64,000 nucleotides of DNA. Origin: Consotaella salsifontis. GTDB lineage: Bacteria > Pseudomonadota > Alphaproteobacteria > Rhizobiales > Rhizobiaceae. The stretch lies in the NCBI RefSeq assembly GCF_900167365.1, contig NZ_FUXL01000006.1, forward strand, positions 124,001-188,000, written 5' to 3'. A program made the translations under genes and the position numbers. The notes under the pieces were generated by a model. That model ran no database searches. It worked only from the letters and a program-made list of their open reading frames with translations, and was not told where the DNA came from. Below are positions 33,782 through 41,871 of this stretch, one piece after another (positions within the stretch are counted from its first letter, which is position 1; each line of letters opens with the position of its first letter).

Positions 33782-34891
33782 ATGGGTCATCTGAAGCTTC
33801 AGGCCGTCACAAAGACCTTCGGAAATGTGGAGGTCATCCGCGCCACAGACCTGACGATCGAAGAAGGCGAGTTCGTCGTCTTTGTCGGGCCGTCCGGCTG
33901 CGGCAAGTCGACGATGCTGCGCATGATCGCCGGTCTCGAGGAGATCAGCTCCGGCACCATTGCCATCGACGGGCGGGTGGTGAACGATATCGCCCCGGTC
34001 GAGCGCGGCATCGCCATGGTCTTCCAGTCCTACGCCCTCTATCCGCATATGACGGTGTTCGAGAACATCGCCTTTCCCCTGCGCGTCGCCAAACTGGCGA
34101 AAGGCGAGGTCGATCAGCGTGTGCGCCGTGCCGCCGAACTCCTGAAGCTTAGCGATCGCCTCGAATACAAGCCGGGTGAATTGTCGGGCGGTCAGCGCCA
34201 GCGCGTCGCCATCGGCCGAGCCATCGTGCGCGAGCCCTCGGTTTTCTTGTTCGATGAACCGCTTTCCAACCTCGATGCGGCGTTGCGAAGCGAGATGCGA
34301 GTGGAGCTGTCACGGCTTCACGCATCGCTCGGCAACACCATGATCTATGTGACACATGATCAGATCGAAGCGATGACCATGGCGACGAAGATCGTCGTCC
34401 TTCGTGCCGGCCGCGTCGAGCAGGTGGGTTCGCCACTCGAACTCTTTCATAAGCCAGCAAATCGCTTCGTCGCCGGATTCATCGGCAACCCGACGATGAA
34501 CTTCATCGCCGCCGAGGGAATCAGCTCCTCGGCCGAGGGTGCGACGGTGCGGCTGTCAACGGGCCTCGAACTGAAGCTTCCGGTCAACGGCTCCATCGAA
34601 TCGGGAGAGGCCCTCGAGTTGGGCATACGCCCAGATGATCTGGTGTTGGGAGGCGCCGACGCGCAGATCGAAATGACGCCGGAAGTCGTCGAGCGACTCG
34701 GCAATCAAAGCGTTGTTCACGGCATCACCAAGACGGACCAGCCACTCTGCGCGGTCATCGGCGGTGATCGGCCGATATCGCCCGGCAGGCCGACGCGCCT
34801 CGGGTTCGACGTGGCCAAGGCCCACCTCTTCCGAAATGATGGCACGGCACTCGAGCGCCGCGTCGACCTGCAAAGCCTGGTCGCCGACTGA
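33782..34891 (+). CDS. sugar ABC transporter ATP-binding protein (UgpC/MalK type)
   Basis: A 369-residue ATPase. Walker A is GPSGCGKST near residue 38, the Q-loop follows in VFQSYALYPHMTVFEN, the signature is LSGGQRQRVAIGRA and Walker B is VFLFDEPLSNLDA. The last ~130 residues are the OB-like regulatory domain (LGIRPDDLVLGG) of the MalK group. The ATG at 33782 begins with the conserved LKLQAVTKTFG; the frame is open further upstream but overlaps the dehydrogenase gene. It completes the importer operon begun at 29373. Confidence 0.93.
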   Translation: MGHLKLQAVTKTFGNVEVIRATDLTIEEGEFVVFVGPSGCGKSTMLRMIAGLEEISSGTIAIDGRVVNDIAPVERGIAMVFQSYALYPHMTVFENIAFPLRVAKLAKGEVDQRVRRAAELLKLSDRLEYKPGELSGGQRQRVAIGRAIVREPSVFLFDEPLSNLDAALRSEMRVELSRLHASLGNTMIYVTHDQIEAMTMATKIVVLRAGRVEQVGSPLELFHKPANRFVAGFIGNPTMNFIAAEGISSSAEGATVRLSTGLELKLPVNGSIESGEALELGIRPDDLVLGGADAQIEMTPEVVERLGNQSVVHGITKTDQPLCAVIGGDRPISPGRPTRLGFDVAKAHLFRNDGTALERRVDLQSLVAD

Positions 34892-34951
34892 CGCACTCCG
34901 CTGTCGAACGGCATCACCTGACGCTATGAGAAAGCCGCTTCGCCTCAGCAA

Positions 34952-37900
34952 TCAGGAGGATACGCTCGTTCCAATGGAGGCGCCGGGAACAAGGACGTCC
35001 AACAGCGCACGCGCGAGCCCCAGCCTTTCACGCGGGCTTGCGCTCTTGCGACGCAAGAGCAGCCGATCGTCGACCCATTCCATGTCCGGCGGCAGCTTGG
35101 TCTTCGCGATGGCCTTGAGGCGGTGCGGGCGAAAGCGCGCGGCGAGCGCCTGCGGCCCGCCATCGAGGTCTGCGATGCCGGCCTCTCGGCAGCGCACACG
35201 AATTTGCGCGAGTGCGAAGAGATCGGCCATTTCCTCCGGAATGGCTCCGAACCGATCGTCCACCTCGCTCTCCAGATCGGCAAGCACCTCGGAATCCCCG
35301 GCTTCGGCGAAGCGGGCGTAGAGGTCGAGGCGAACTTCTTCCTCGGGAATGTAGTCCTTCGGAATGCGGCCTGAGAGGCCGAGCCTGATGACCGGCATCC
35401 ACTCGTCCTCGAGCGTTTCGCCCTCGGCCTTACCGATGGCCCGGTCCAGGAGATGACGGTAAAGCCGGGTTCCGATCAGCCGCAGATGGCCAGCCTGCTC
35501 CTCACCCAGAAGATCGCCCGCTCCGCGCAGCTCAAGATCGCGGGTGCTGACGCGGAAGCCCGCGCCGAGCTGATCCAGCCGTTCCAGCGACCGCAGCCGC
35601 TGCTCGGCTTCTTCCCCCAGTTCACGGCTTGCCTCTGTCATGAGAAGCACGGTGCCGCGTCGGGCGCCACGACCGACACGACCCCGCAATTGGTGCAGTT
35701 GCGCCAACCCAAACCGATCCGCCTGCCAGACGATCATCGTGTTGGCGTTGGGCACGTCGAGCCCACTTTCGATGATGTTCGTGGCAAGAAGCACATCGCC
35801 CTCACCGTCCGCGAAACCCAGCATGACGCCGTCGATCTCGGCTGGGGCCATTTCGCCGTGGGCGCTCACGAGACGAAGCTCCGGCGCGAGTGCGCGTAGC
35901 CGATCCCCCATCGATTCGAGATCATCGATGCGCGGGCAGACGACGAAACTCTGGCCGCCACGCGCTTTTTCGCGACGAAGTGCCTCCCGAACCATCGACT
36001 CATCGAACGCGGCGACAATTGTGCGAACCGGCTGGCGAGCCACGGGCGGCGTCTCGATCATGCTGAGATCCTGAAGGCCGACCAGGCTCGCTTGAAGCGA
36101 GCGGGGGATCGGGGTCGCCGTCAGCGTCAGCACGTGGGCCGAGTCCGTCAGCTTCTTTAGCTGGGTCTTCACCCGAGCGCCGAAGCGCTGTTCCTCGTCG
36201 ATGACGACGAGACCGAGATCCGCGAAAGCGACCCCCTTCGCCGCCACGGCGTGGGTGCCGACGACGACGCGGATGGTCCCATCCTCGAGCCCCGCCTTCA
36301 CCCGCCGGGCGTCCGCAGGTTTCACCATGCGCGAAAGCTCCGCCACCTCAATGCCCGTCCCGGCAAAGCGGCGAGCGAGCGTTCTCAGATGCTGGCGGAC
36401 AAGAACGGTAGTGGGCGCGACGAAAGCAACCTGCTTGCCGGCAAAGGCCGCCGCAGCGATGGCACGCAACGCGACCTCGGTCTTGCCATAGCCGACGTCG
36501 CCGCAAATCAGCCTGTCCATGCGACGGCCAGAAGCGAGATCTGAGAGCACCGCATCGATCGCCGATGCCTGATCGGGCGTCAGCGTATAGCCGAAGCGCC
36601 CCACGAAACGCTCGTAGCGCGCCGCCTCCGGTACAAGCTCGGGCGCCTTTCTGCTTCGCCGTTCGCGCGCCGCCTCCGTCAGGCGCTCCGCGGCCGCCTC
36701 GATGGCGCTTTCCAGCTCGGCCCGCCTCTTGGCCCAACTCTCGCTGCTCAACCGGTCAAGCGAGACGGAGGCGTCGCCGCCATAGCTCCAGAGCCTGTCG
36801 ATCTCCTCCACCGGAACCAACAGCGTCGCGCCGCCCTCGTAACACAGGCGAACCGCATCGGCGGCGCCGCCATCCGGCTGCGCGATCTCCTCCAGGCCGT
36901 CCAAAATGCCGATGCCGTGGTCCCGGTGAACCACCGGCTGGCCGATGCGGAATCCCACCTCTTCCGTCGCAAGCGGATCGGGTTTCCTCAAACCAGCCGC
37001 CTGCGCGTGGCTACCGAACAGGTCGCTCGCCGCCACGATGGCGATGTCCTCAAGTTTGCTGACAAAGCCGCGTTCGATCGGAGCGACGAGGCTGAGCAGG
37101 CTCGACGGCGCCGCTTCCATCACATCCTGCCAGTCCTTCGCCGGCTCTATGGATCGCCTGAGGAGCCGCGAGGCGCGTCGGCGCAATCTGTCGAGGCTCG
37201 TATCGGGGCCAGTGAGCACCACACGCCCGCCAGCTTCCAGTCGCTCGCTGACATAACTCCTGAAGGCGCTGGCGGCGGCGCGGTTCGCCGCAAATCTGGG
37301 AACAGTGCGGTCTTTTTGGCATCGCAAGTCTGTTGCCACTTCGAGCGCACGATCGGCCATCGCCTTCTTCCACTCCGCCCGATCGACGAAGAGGCGATGA
37401 GGCGTCGCCGGCGCTGGGCGCGTGGCAGCTTCCGAGCGCAGGGCGAGTTCGCTCTCGTAGCTCTCGTTGATGATGTCGAGAAACATCGCCGCCCGCTCCG
37501 CGGCACCGTTCTCGAGCAACATTTTCCTGCCCGGCGCATAGTCGAAAACGGTCACCAGTTCAGGATAGAAGCTCGACAGCCAATGCTCTCGCCCCGGAGC
37601 CGGTTCGAGACGCTCCTTCTCTTCACGCGCCTCCTCTCTTCCAGCCTCAGAGAGTGGTGCTTCCTGAGCGACGATTTCCGATGCCGGATCAATGGTCAGC
37701 TCTTCCGCTTCATCTGTGGTGCGTTGCGTCGCCGGATCGTAGGTGTGGATCGTCGTGATCAGGCCGTCTTCGTATTCGATCCGGCAGGGCAAAGGCGAAG
37801 CCGCCGGAAAAACCTCGATGACGCGACCACGGATCGCCACCTCACCGGGTTCATCGACGCGCTCGTCAACGATGTAGCCGACAGAGGTCAGGGCGGCATT

Positions 37901-38326
37901 GACGGCTTCAGGATCTATCGGCTCTCCCGCTCGGAAGGCGATATGGGCCTTTGGCCAAATCGACGGCGGCGGCACAAGCCGTAGGAGAGCGTCAGGCGTG
38001 GTGATGACAACAGACGGTGGCGACCGCCGATCCGTCAGCCATCGCAGGACGCCCATGCGCTGCCCCATGACCGCGCGCGAGGGAGAAGCGCTGACATAGG
38101 GCGGGCAATCCCATCCCGGAAAGTGGGCGACACCAAGGTCGGAAGCGAGCGCCCGCAGCACTTCATAGAGCGCCCTGGCTCGCAGTTCGTCGCGGGCAAC
38201 GTAGAAGAGCGGACCGCCCACTGTCTGCTCGATCAGGTCGAGCAGATCGACCGCCACCGCGCCGATCGGATCATCCGCCATCAGGAGCCGATCATCCGAC
38301 GCGGATTTGTTCACTGCAATGTTCAT
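34952..38326 (-). CDS. Mfd-family transcription-repair coupling factor / DEAD-box translocase
   Basis: A 1124-residue protein with the full Mfd plan. The UvrB-like N-terminal part includes HFPGWDCPPY and an IEYEDGLITTIHTYD block. The RNA-polymerase interaction (Tudor) domain is at HRDHGIGILDGLEEI, followed by the RecG-like motor with GDVGYGKTEVALRA (Walker A), VIDEEQRFG, TATPIPRSLQ and QLRGRVGRG. A C-terminal TRCF domain follows. Mfd removes RNA polymerase stalled at lesions and recruits UvrA. The ATG at 38326 (GGAG upstream) matches the family N-terminus. It differs in many conserved blocks from canonical Mfd, so it may be the second, divergent copy found in some alphaproteobacteria; I therefore give no gene symbol. 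Confidence 0.85.
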   Translation of the reverse strand: MNIAVNKSASDDRLLMADDPIGAVAVDLLDLIEQTVGGPLFYVARDELRARALYEVLRALASDLGVAHFPGWDCPPYVSASPSRAVMGQRMGVLRWLTDRRSPPSVVITTPDALLRLVPPPSIWPKAHIAFRAGEPIDPEAVNAALTSVGYIVDERVDEPGEVAIRGRVIEVFPAASPLPCRIEYEDGLITTIHTYDPATQRTTDEAEELTIDPASEIVAQEAPLSEAGREEAREEKERLEPAPGREHWLSSFYPELVTVFDYAPGRKMLLENGAAERAAMFLDIINESYESELALRSEAATRPAPATPHRLFVDRAEWKKAMADRALEVATDLRCQKDRTVPRFAANRAAASAFRSYVSERLEAGGRVVLTGPDTSLDRLRRRASRLLRRSIEPAKDWQDVMEAAPSSLLSLVAPIERGFVSKLEDIAIVAASDLFGSHAQAAGLRKPDPLATEEVGFRIGQPVVHRDHGIGILDGLEEIAQPDGGAADAVRLCYEGGATLLVPVEEIDRLWSYGGDASVSLDRLSSESWAKRRAELESAIEAAAERLTEAARERRSRKAPELVPEAARYERFVGRFGYTLTPDQASAIDAVLSDLASGRRMDRLICGDVGYGKTEVALRAIAAAAFAGKQVAFVAPTTVLVRQHLRTLARRFAGTGIEVAELSRMVKPADARRVKAGLEDGTIRVVVGTHAVAAKGVAFADLGLVVIDEEQRFGARVKTQLKKLTDSAHVLTLTATPIPRSLQASLVGLQDLSMIETPPVARQPVRTIVAAFDESMVREALRREKARGGQSFVVCPRIDDLESMGDRLRALAPELRLVSAHGEMAPAEIDGVMLGFADGEGDVLLATNIIESGLDVPNANTMIVWQADRFGLAQLHQLRGRVGRGARRGTVLLMTEASRELGEEAEQRLRSLERLDQLGAGFRVSTRDLELRGAGDLLGEEQAGHLRLIGTRLYRHLLDRAIGKAEGETLEDEWMPVIRLGLSGRIPKDYIPEEEVRLDLYARFAEAGDSEVLADLESEVDDRFGAIPEEMADLFALAQIRVRCREAGIADLDGGPQALAARFRPHRLKAIAKTKLPPDMEWVDDRLLLRRKSASPRERLGLARALLDVLVPGASIGTSVSS

Positions 38327-38586
38327 CAAACGCTCCGCGATCACCCGGTGGAGCCGACGCAACGCGCGACGGCCCAACACGATCCGCAGCTTCGCACCGG
38401 AATGGGCGAGGCTTGAGCGTCGCGGATAATCCGCATCCATCTTCTGCCGTAAGACGTGCGACGGATGCCGGATCGCGCCAGGATAACAAAGACGCAAAAG
38501 GCCATAGCGCCGACGGTGCCGGTTGCTATTGCCCATTGCTCAAGGGGCACCGACCGGACCGCCGGCCGATGCCCCTCGCCATTCGT

Positions 38587-39810
38587 TCAGGCTGCGGGAT
38601 CGAGCTCCACCTTGATCCAGCCCTTGTCCTGAGCGTCGAAGGTCTCGTAGGCCTCGATGACGTCGGTCATCGGCTCCATCTCGGTCAGGATCGTCTCCGG
38701 CCGGAGAGCCCCCGTGCGCACCATTTCCACCAAGCGCTGTACGTATTTCTTGTGGTTGGCGTTACCCATGCGAAGCGTGAGATTCTTGTTCATCGCCGCG
38801 CCAATGGGAAAGAACATATCCGTCTGCGGGTAGACGCCGATCACCGAGAGCGTGCCGGCCTTGGCCAGCGCCTGAACCGCCCATTCGAGCGAGAGAGAGG
38901 GAGCATTGCCGGCCGCGTAGTGGGAGGCATCGGTCATGGCGGAGGCTTCGGCGATCATCTGCACCTGCCGATCGTAAAACTCCGCCCGCTTCTCGACCTC
39001 CGCCTTCATTGGCCCCTTCGTCGGGCGGAAGGCGTCAACGCCGACAACATCGATCGCGCGGTCCGGGCCAATTCCACCTGTCAGTTCGAGGATAGCCTCC
39101 AGCGGATTTTCCTCCTCGAAGTTGATCGTCTCGGCGCCGAGATCCTTCGCCTTTTGCAGGCGTTCATTCAGCCGGTCCACGGCGATCACGCGTTGCGCGC
39201 CCATGTGCCAGGCACCGAGGATCGCAAACAAGCCGACGGGGCCGCACCCCATCACCAGAACGGTCTTGCCACGACCGCTTTCGATGTCCGCCAGATCGGC
39301 CCCGAACCAGCCTGTTGACGCGATGTCGGACAGGCAGATTGCCTGATGATCGGTGATCTCCGGATGCAGCGGCACGAGATTGGCGTTGGCATACGGAATG
39401 CGGGCATATTGGGCCTGGAGCCCGTCGAACGGACCGGTCTGACCAGGGCCTCCGAAGAAGGCCGTGCCGGCGAGATGGCCGTTTGGATTGGCGTCGTCAC
39501 ACTGCGCCGTAAAGCCGGCCCGGCAATAGGAGCAGTGTCCGCAGGCGATGGTGGAAGGAATGACGACGCGGTCGCCCCTCCTGAAGTTGCGAACCTGTGG
39601 GCCAACTTCCTCGACAACTCCGACGCCTTCGTGCCCGAGGATCGTCCCCTCGACCATGCCGGGCATGGTGCCTCGGATCATGTGAAGATCGGTGCCGCAG
39701 ATGGCGCTCGACGTGAGCCGGACGATCGCGTCGGTCGGTTCCTTGATTTGCGGATCAGGGACATTGTCCAATCGGATGTCTCGGACACCGTGAAAGACGA
39801 CAGCTTTCAT
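38587..39810 (-). CDS. zinc-dependent alcohol dehydrogenase, threonine/formaldehyde dehydrogenase-like
   Basis: A 407-residue medium-chain dehydrogenase. Catalytic zinc ligands are in SSAICGTDLHMIRG and TILGHEGVGVVEEVG, the structural zinc cysteines in CGHCSYCRAGFTAQC, and the NAD motif is VLVMGCGPVGLFAI. The long insert before EWAVQALAKAGTL is typical of the glutathione-independent formaldehyde dehydrogenase-like group. The ATG at 39810 follows GAGGTAGAG; upstream in-frame sequence is not conserved. Substrate is unproven. The formate dehydrogenase genes 2 kb away make aldehyde detoxification plausible but they are not in one operon. Confidence 0.87.
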   Translation of the reverse strand: MKAVVFHGVRDIRLDNVPDPQIKEPTDAIVRLTSSAICGTDLHMIRGTMPGMVEGTILGHEGVGVVEEVGPQVRNFRRGDRVVIPSTIACGHCSYCRAGFTAQCDDANPNGHLAGTAFFGGPGQTGPFDGLQAQYARIPYANANLVPLHPEITDHQAICLSDIASTGWFGADLADIESGRGKTVLVMGCGPVGLFAILGAWHMGAQRVIAVDRLNERLQKAKDLGAETINFEEENPLEAILELTGGIGPDRAIDVVGVDAFRPTKGPMKAEVEKRAEFYDRQVQMIAEASAMTDASHYAAGNAPSLSLEWAVQALAKAGTLSVIGVYPQTDMFFPIGAAMNKNLTLRMGNANHKKYVQRLVEMVRTGALRPETILTEMEPMTDVIEAYETFDAQDKGWIKVELDPAA

Positions 39811-39841
39811 CTCTACCTCGAAAATTGGGGAATGAGGCCGG

Positions 39842-40135
39842 TCAGCCTCCGGGAGCGGGAGCCACGGTGCCCTCGGCTGTGGGAGAGACCGTGCCAGTCT
39901 CGACCGGAGCGCCGCCCCAGTAGCTGGCGCCGAAGAGCCACCACAGAACCAGAAGGACGACGACCACGCCAAGCGCGAGCCAAAGCCACGAGGAGGTTCC
40001 GCGACGGCGGACAGCCGGGTCGCCGCTTGGTGCGATCGGGTCCCGCCCGTGCACCATGCTGGGACCATCGCTATTCGGATTGCGCGGCGTCGCGGAGCGC
40101 GGCGTATCGCCGGGACGGGTTGTGTTGTTTGGCAT
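39842..40135 (-). CDS. small single-pass membrane protein, function unknown
   Basis: A 97-residue protein. Residues 1-45 are hydrophilic and rich in Pro, Asn and Arg. One strong membrane helix follows (SSWLWLALGVVVVLLVLWWL), then a short Gly/Pro/Thr tail ending APAPGG. The positive stretch AVRRRG before the helix predicts the N-terminus in the cytoplasm. The ATG at 40135 follows AAGGAAG. Similar Trp-rich single-helix proteins are common in rhizobia; no function is known to me. It lies 31 bases upstream of the alcohol dehydrogenase gene on the same strand. Confidence 0.65.
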   Translation of the reverse strand: MPNNTTRPGDTPRSATPRNPNSDGPSMVHGRDPIAPSGDPAVRRRGTSSWLWLALGVVVVLLVLWWLFGASYWGGAPVETGTVSPTAEGTVAPAPGG

Positions 40136-40269
40136 TGTCTTCTTCCTTTCGTCCGTTGGTCCGGGGACTGCGACGAGCAATGTCAGATCCCGGCGAGCCT
40201 CTCCCAATGAGGCTCAGGCAGGGGAGGACGCGACGCGCCCTCCCCCTTCAAATGCTCGCCGATCAATCG

Positions 40270-40749
40270 TCAGCCGCCGCTGGAAGAGCTGCCGCCGGAC
40301 GAAGAACCGCCTTTGGTCGAACTGCCCGAAGAAGAGCTGCCGGTGCTGGAACCGCTCTTGCCCGAGGTGCCACTCGCCCCACTGCCGCTGGTGCCAGACA
40401 TGCCGGTTGAATCACCGGACATCGAACCCGCCATGGCCGGCGGATTGAGGATCATCAGAACCGGATCGCCATCCGGCGTGGTCGCCGAGATGAGATAGGA
40501 CGTGTCGAGGATGCTGATGTTCGTATAGCCAGCCGACTGGAGAGCCTTCTGAACACGCTGCTGCCCCATGGCCCGCTGCTCGGAGGTCATCGAGTCGGAC
40601 ATTGTGGAGCTTGCACCTGTCCCGGTCCGGGTCTGCGGGGCGGACGACGTATCGGTCGATGTGCCGCTATTCGAACCAGACGATGACTGAGCCAAAGCCG
40701 GAGCGGCGAGCAAGGCAGACGCGCAAAGAGTTGCTGCGATAATTTTCAT
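40270..40749 (-). CDS. secreted Ser/Gly-rich protein of unknown function
   Basis: A 159-residue protein with a clear signal peptide (MKIIAATLCASALLAAPALA, cut before QSSS). A short conserved core follows, AMGQQRVQKALQSAGYTNISILDTSYLISATTPDGDPVLMIL split over residues 61-102, resembling PepSY/BON-like small periplasmic domains. The last 55 residues are almost only Ser, Gly, Thr and Lys. The core looks functional; the tail is low-complexity and probably flexible. The ATG at 40749 follows GGAGGAAG. Confidence 0.65.
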   Translation of the reverse strand: MKIIAATLCASALLAAPALAQSSSGSNSGTSTDTSSAPQTRTGTGASSTMSDSMTSEQRAMGQQRVQKALQSAGYTNISILDTSYLISATTPDGDPVLMILNPPAMAGSMSGDSTGMSGTSGSGASGTSGKSGSSTGSSSSGSSTKGGSSSGGSSSSGG

Positions 40750-41109
40750 GGAACTTCCTCCGAAGTTGATTGATATAATCACACCCGCAAGAGATATTTT
40801 CTTGCAGCGGTCATTGGAGGAAGCCGGTAAATCCTTCAAAGTTCCGAATAATGATAAGAAAATATAATTTCACGCCAAAATTTAAGTCAGTTAAATTTAG
40901 AAGAATCAACAAGCATCATCTTCATTAAGTTGAATCGGCGCACCGTCTGCTATAGCGCACGCGATCAGAGACTGTCGGCAGGCGCCTTCCAGACGATACC
41001 GCAGGCGCCGGCCGAGAATTTGTCCGACAGTTGTTCGCTCGACGGCAGCAAGCCGAAACCGCAGGTCCTTAGAGTCCGCGTCCAGCTTGAGTGTGTACCA
41101 AATCCCGCC
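40750..41109. other. AT-rich intergenic region
   Basis: A 360-base gap between the Ser/Gly-rich protein gene start and the DUF892 gene end. The segment from about 40780 to 40935 is markedly richer in A and T than its surroundings and includes the perfect inverted repeat at 40878-40898. No gene is evident. Confidence 0.55.
40878..40898. promoter_or_regulatory. AT-rich perfect inverted repeat
   Basis: AAATTTAA (40878-40885) and TTAAATTT (40891-40898) are perfect 8-base arms around GTCAG, about 130 bases upstream of the Ser/Gly-rich protein start. It may be a regulator or nucleoid-protein site. Confidence 0.35.
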
Positions 41110-41616
41110 TCACCGCTTGGCTGTAAGATCAGCCTCCTCGCGAGAGAGGAACGCGCGCGTCAGATCAGGCAGATGGTCCTTGATCCACGAGGCCATGGCC
41201 AGTTCCTCCTCCATGATCTCGCGGCAGACGGCGGCAGTCTGCTGGTCGCCCGCCTCCTCCGCAGCAACAGCGAGAATGAGGTAGCCGCTCGCCTCGAGGT
41301 TCTCGAAGGCAAAACTCGCCATCGAGCCCTTCAACACCTCGTCGCCCGCGAACATTCCGCCCAGCCCTTGCATCGTCGCAGTCAGTGAGCCGGCCATGTC
41401 CTTCAAGGCCGAGCTATCGGTGCCGACACGCTTGATGCACTCCTCGACGCGGCTGATCTGGCTTTGCGTTTCGCGGACATGCTGGTCGATGCGCGCCCGC
41501 AGCTCCGGGTAGTGTTCCAGGCGAGAGGACTGCGCCTTCAACATCGTCTCTGCCTGCTGCTCCATCGCGTGCGCGTCGCGAAGCCACAGCCCCAGTCGGT
41601 ATTGCTTGTCGCTCAT
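41110..41616 (-). CDS. ferritin-like DUF892 family protein (YciF-like)
   Basis: A 168-residue four-helix protein of the DUF892/YciF group. The start LGLWLRDAHAMEQQAETML and the pattern of Glu and His at helix positions (EQQAE, EECIK, FENLEASGYLI, EEELAMASWI) fit a ferritin-like fold with a possible di-metal site. Related proteins are induced by stress and stationary phase. The ATG at 41616 follows GAGGTTATC. It stands alone, divergent from the formate dehydrogenase gene. Confidence 0.8.
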   Translation of the reverse strand: MSDKQYRLGLWLRDAHAMEQQAETMLKAQSSRLEHYPELRARIDQHVRETQSQISRVEECIKRVGTDSSALKDMAGSLTATMQGLGGMFAGDEVLKGSMASFAFENLEASGYLILAVAAEEAGDQQTAAVCREIMEEELAMASWIKDHLPDLTRAFLSREEADLTAKR

Positions 41617-41871
41617 CGATAACCTCTTCCTGAAATTCAGCGGCGCCGTGCCGTTCCTGGCGCTAACCGCGCACCGAAGGCGCCGTTCCTCTGCCGCCTC
41701 GGCGGCAGAGGAATAATTTGCGTTGCCAGACAATGACTTATGGAGCCGGTCAAGGATTTTGGCTGGCCCAATCGCTCATAATGCTTCGCAGCCTAACGGT
41801 ATTGGTCAACGCGCCGGGTTCCTTTCGGGCCGCATCGCTTAGGTATTCAGGGCATCGGAAAGGATTCCCGG

